Assembly: GCA_002722795.1 (NCBI GenBank)
Contig: PBMY01000022.1
Location: 1 to 32,509 of the forward strand
Direction: 5' to 3'
DNA length: 32,509 nucleotides
Source of the DNA: Crocinitomicaceae bacterium
Lineage (GTDB): Bacteria; Bacteroidota; Bacteroidia; Flavobacteriales_D; Sanyastnellaceae
Under the pieces are notes generated by a model. The model made no database searches, was not told the DNA's origin, and saw nothing but the letters and a program-made list of their open reading frames with translations. Position numbers and translations under genes: made by a program. Below, in pieces: positions 31,632 through 32,509 of this stretch. The number at the start of each line of letters is the position of its first letter. The first letter of the stretch is position 1.

Positions 31632-32509
31632 TTATTGGATTGTTACACGCTTAATAACCTTTCCAGAACTGTAAACATCAAAAATCATTTGGTTTGTTTG
31701 ATGAAACTGATTTTCTGTATCAATTATTTTTCCTGACAGATCAACACTATATAAATAGTATGATTCTTGATCAATTTCAATATTTCCAATATGACTTGTT
31801 GAGTTTTCTATTACGGCATCAACAACATGAACAACTCCATTATTAGCGGTAACATCTGCTGAAATCACCTCCGCATTATTTATACTAACAACGCCGTTGG
31901 AAATGCCAATTAATAAATCATCACCTAGTAACGATTCAATAATCATTCCATCTGATAAATCAGAACTCATTGCAATAGACCCTACCACATGATGTGTTAG
32001 TATATCTCCCAATCCATCAGAAGCTAATAACTCTTCAGCAGTTAATCCTAATTCACTTAGAGCTACACCAAATGCATCATCTGTTGGAGCAAATACAGTA
32101 AGCTCTGCAAACGGATTCGTTAATGCAGGTAAAAGTTCTGCCTCTATAACTGCTGCAACTAACGTATTGTGAACACCTGTAGAAAGAGCTATATCCACGA
32201 CAGTTTCTGAAGAAAGGATTACTCCGTCAGTTACATGAACAACACCATTTCCAGTTACATTGTCCGGAATAACCACTTGAGCCTGATTCACAAATACTCC
32301 AGCATCCCCAACCGAAACTTTAATTGTATTAGCATCATTTAATGGCGTTGCAGTCATTCCGTTTGTTAGATCTGTACTTAAAACACTTGACCCAATTACA
32401 TGGTACGTTAAAATATCAGCCAATCCATCAGAAGCTAATAACTCTTCAGCAGTTAATCCTAATTCACTTAGAGCTACACCAAATGCATCATCTGTTGGAG
32501 CAAATACAG
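31632..32509 (-). CDS. Fasciclin-repeat secreted protein, 3' part (5' end outside window)
   Basis: The frame is open to the right edge, so the start is missing; a TTG at 32423 is internal. Visible are parts of two or more FAS1 domains with repeating 'VFAPTDDAFG...LGLTAEELLASDGL.DILT.HVVG' and 'NGVVHVVDAVI' motifs, spaced by 137 residues, followed by a short tail ('YYLYSVDLSGKIID...SGKVIKRVTIQ') that looks like a T9SS sorting end. FAS1 proteins act in adhesion at the cell surface. It heads the operon that goes on with the SOUL gene after 2 bases. Confidence 0.92.
   Translation of the reverse strand, partial: VFAPTDDAFGVALSELGLTAEELLASDGLADILTYHVIGSSVLSTDLTNGMTATPLNDANTIKVSVGDAGVFVNQAQVVIPDNVTGNGVVHVTDGVILSSETVVDIALSTGVHNTLVAAVIEAELLPALTNPFAELTVFAPTDDAFGVALSELGLTAEELLASDGLGDILTHHVVGSIAMSSDLSDGMIIESLLGDDLLIGISNGVVSINNAEVISADVTANNGVVHVVDAVIENSTSHIGNIEIDQESYYLYSVDLSGKIIDTENQFHQTNQMIFDVYSSGKVIKRVTIQ
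32009..32098 (-). repeat. 90-bp direct repeat, copy 1 (FAS1 domain)
   Basis: Identical over 90 bases to 32420-32509, at an offset of 411 bp (137 codons, in frame). It codes the start of a FAS1 domain. The match may continue beyond the window. Confidence 0.95.
32420..32509 (-). repeat. 90-bp direct repeat, copy 2 (FAS1 domain, cut by window edge)
   Basis: Second copy of the repeat at 32009-32098, ending only because the window ends. The DNA between the copies has diverged, so the identity is local. Confidence 0.95.

Overview
The window looks like a piece of a free-living, probably marine, Bacteroidota chromosome, most likely Flavobacteriales. The DNA is mostly AT-rich. Many predicted secreted proteins end in a type IX secretion (T9SS) type A sorting domain. 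The 'GCTDxxAxNY...GSC' cysteine motif, SprB-like repeats, a DUF2490 protein, a Lacal_2735-type micro-protein and a CarboxypepD_reg-like TonB receptor all fit that phylum. Where promoters can be seen they match the Bacteroidota -7 element TAnnTTTG. No rRNA, tRNA, CRISPR array, insertion sequence or phage gene was found.

Layout. 1-4950: the tail of a cysteine-rich T9SS protein, convergent with umuC; then umuDC (an SOS-type error-prone polymerase V) packed 11 bp behind a secreted CotH-like kinase gene that carries a GGPGG minisatellite. 5000-8620: a small surface-type lipoprotein and a T9SS thioredoxin-like protein sharing a bidirectional terminator, an orphan HigA-like repressor with a nearby inverted repeat, a beta-barrel-like outer-membrane protein and an unrecognised 276-aa protein. 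8594-11656: a TonB-dependent receptor divergent from a DtxR/MntR-family metal regulator, with a promoter on each strand and a palindrome inside the regulator promoter. 11677-12567: a 57-aa two-helix membrane protein not previously called, and a DUF975-like membrane protein. 12709-18624: a subtilisin-like T9SS protease, then a two-gene unit of a roughly 10-helix membrane protein with a periplasmic coiled-coil/Fn3 insert and a TonB-like protein with a polybasic tail. 18821-24350: a sulfotransferase behind a 1313-aa secreted protein with the catalytic layout of glucan, water dikinase (phosphohistidine domain before the ATP-grasp domain), and a divergent DUF2490 protein. 24554-27086: a lipoprotein and a six-bladed Kelch T9SS protein. 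27312-32509: mutY with a flavin reductase, divergent from an SRPBCC protein and a conserved 'GWFQWYCRYY' protein; then, converging on these, a tight operon of a fasciclin protein (running off the window), a SOUL haem-binding protein, a Lacal_2735 micro-protein, a glutathione peroxidase and a DoxX-like protein.

How they work together. Most of the window serves the cell envelope: secretion of enzymes and adhesion-type proteins through T9SS, TonB-driven uptake under metal control, and lipoproteins. Two blocks serve genome and oxidative stress: umuDC, and the right-hand cluster (8-oxoG repair by MutY, peroxide reduction, flavin and haem binding), which resembles the partners of photolyase in light-stress gene sets, although no photolyase lies in the window. 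The most unusual item is the secreted dikinase-like protein, whose visible active-site residues are all present even though the signal peptide and sorting domain point to a place outside the cell.
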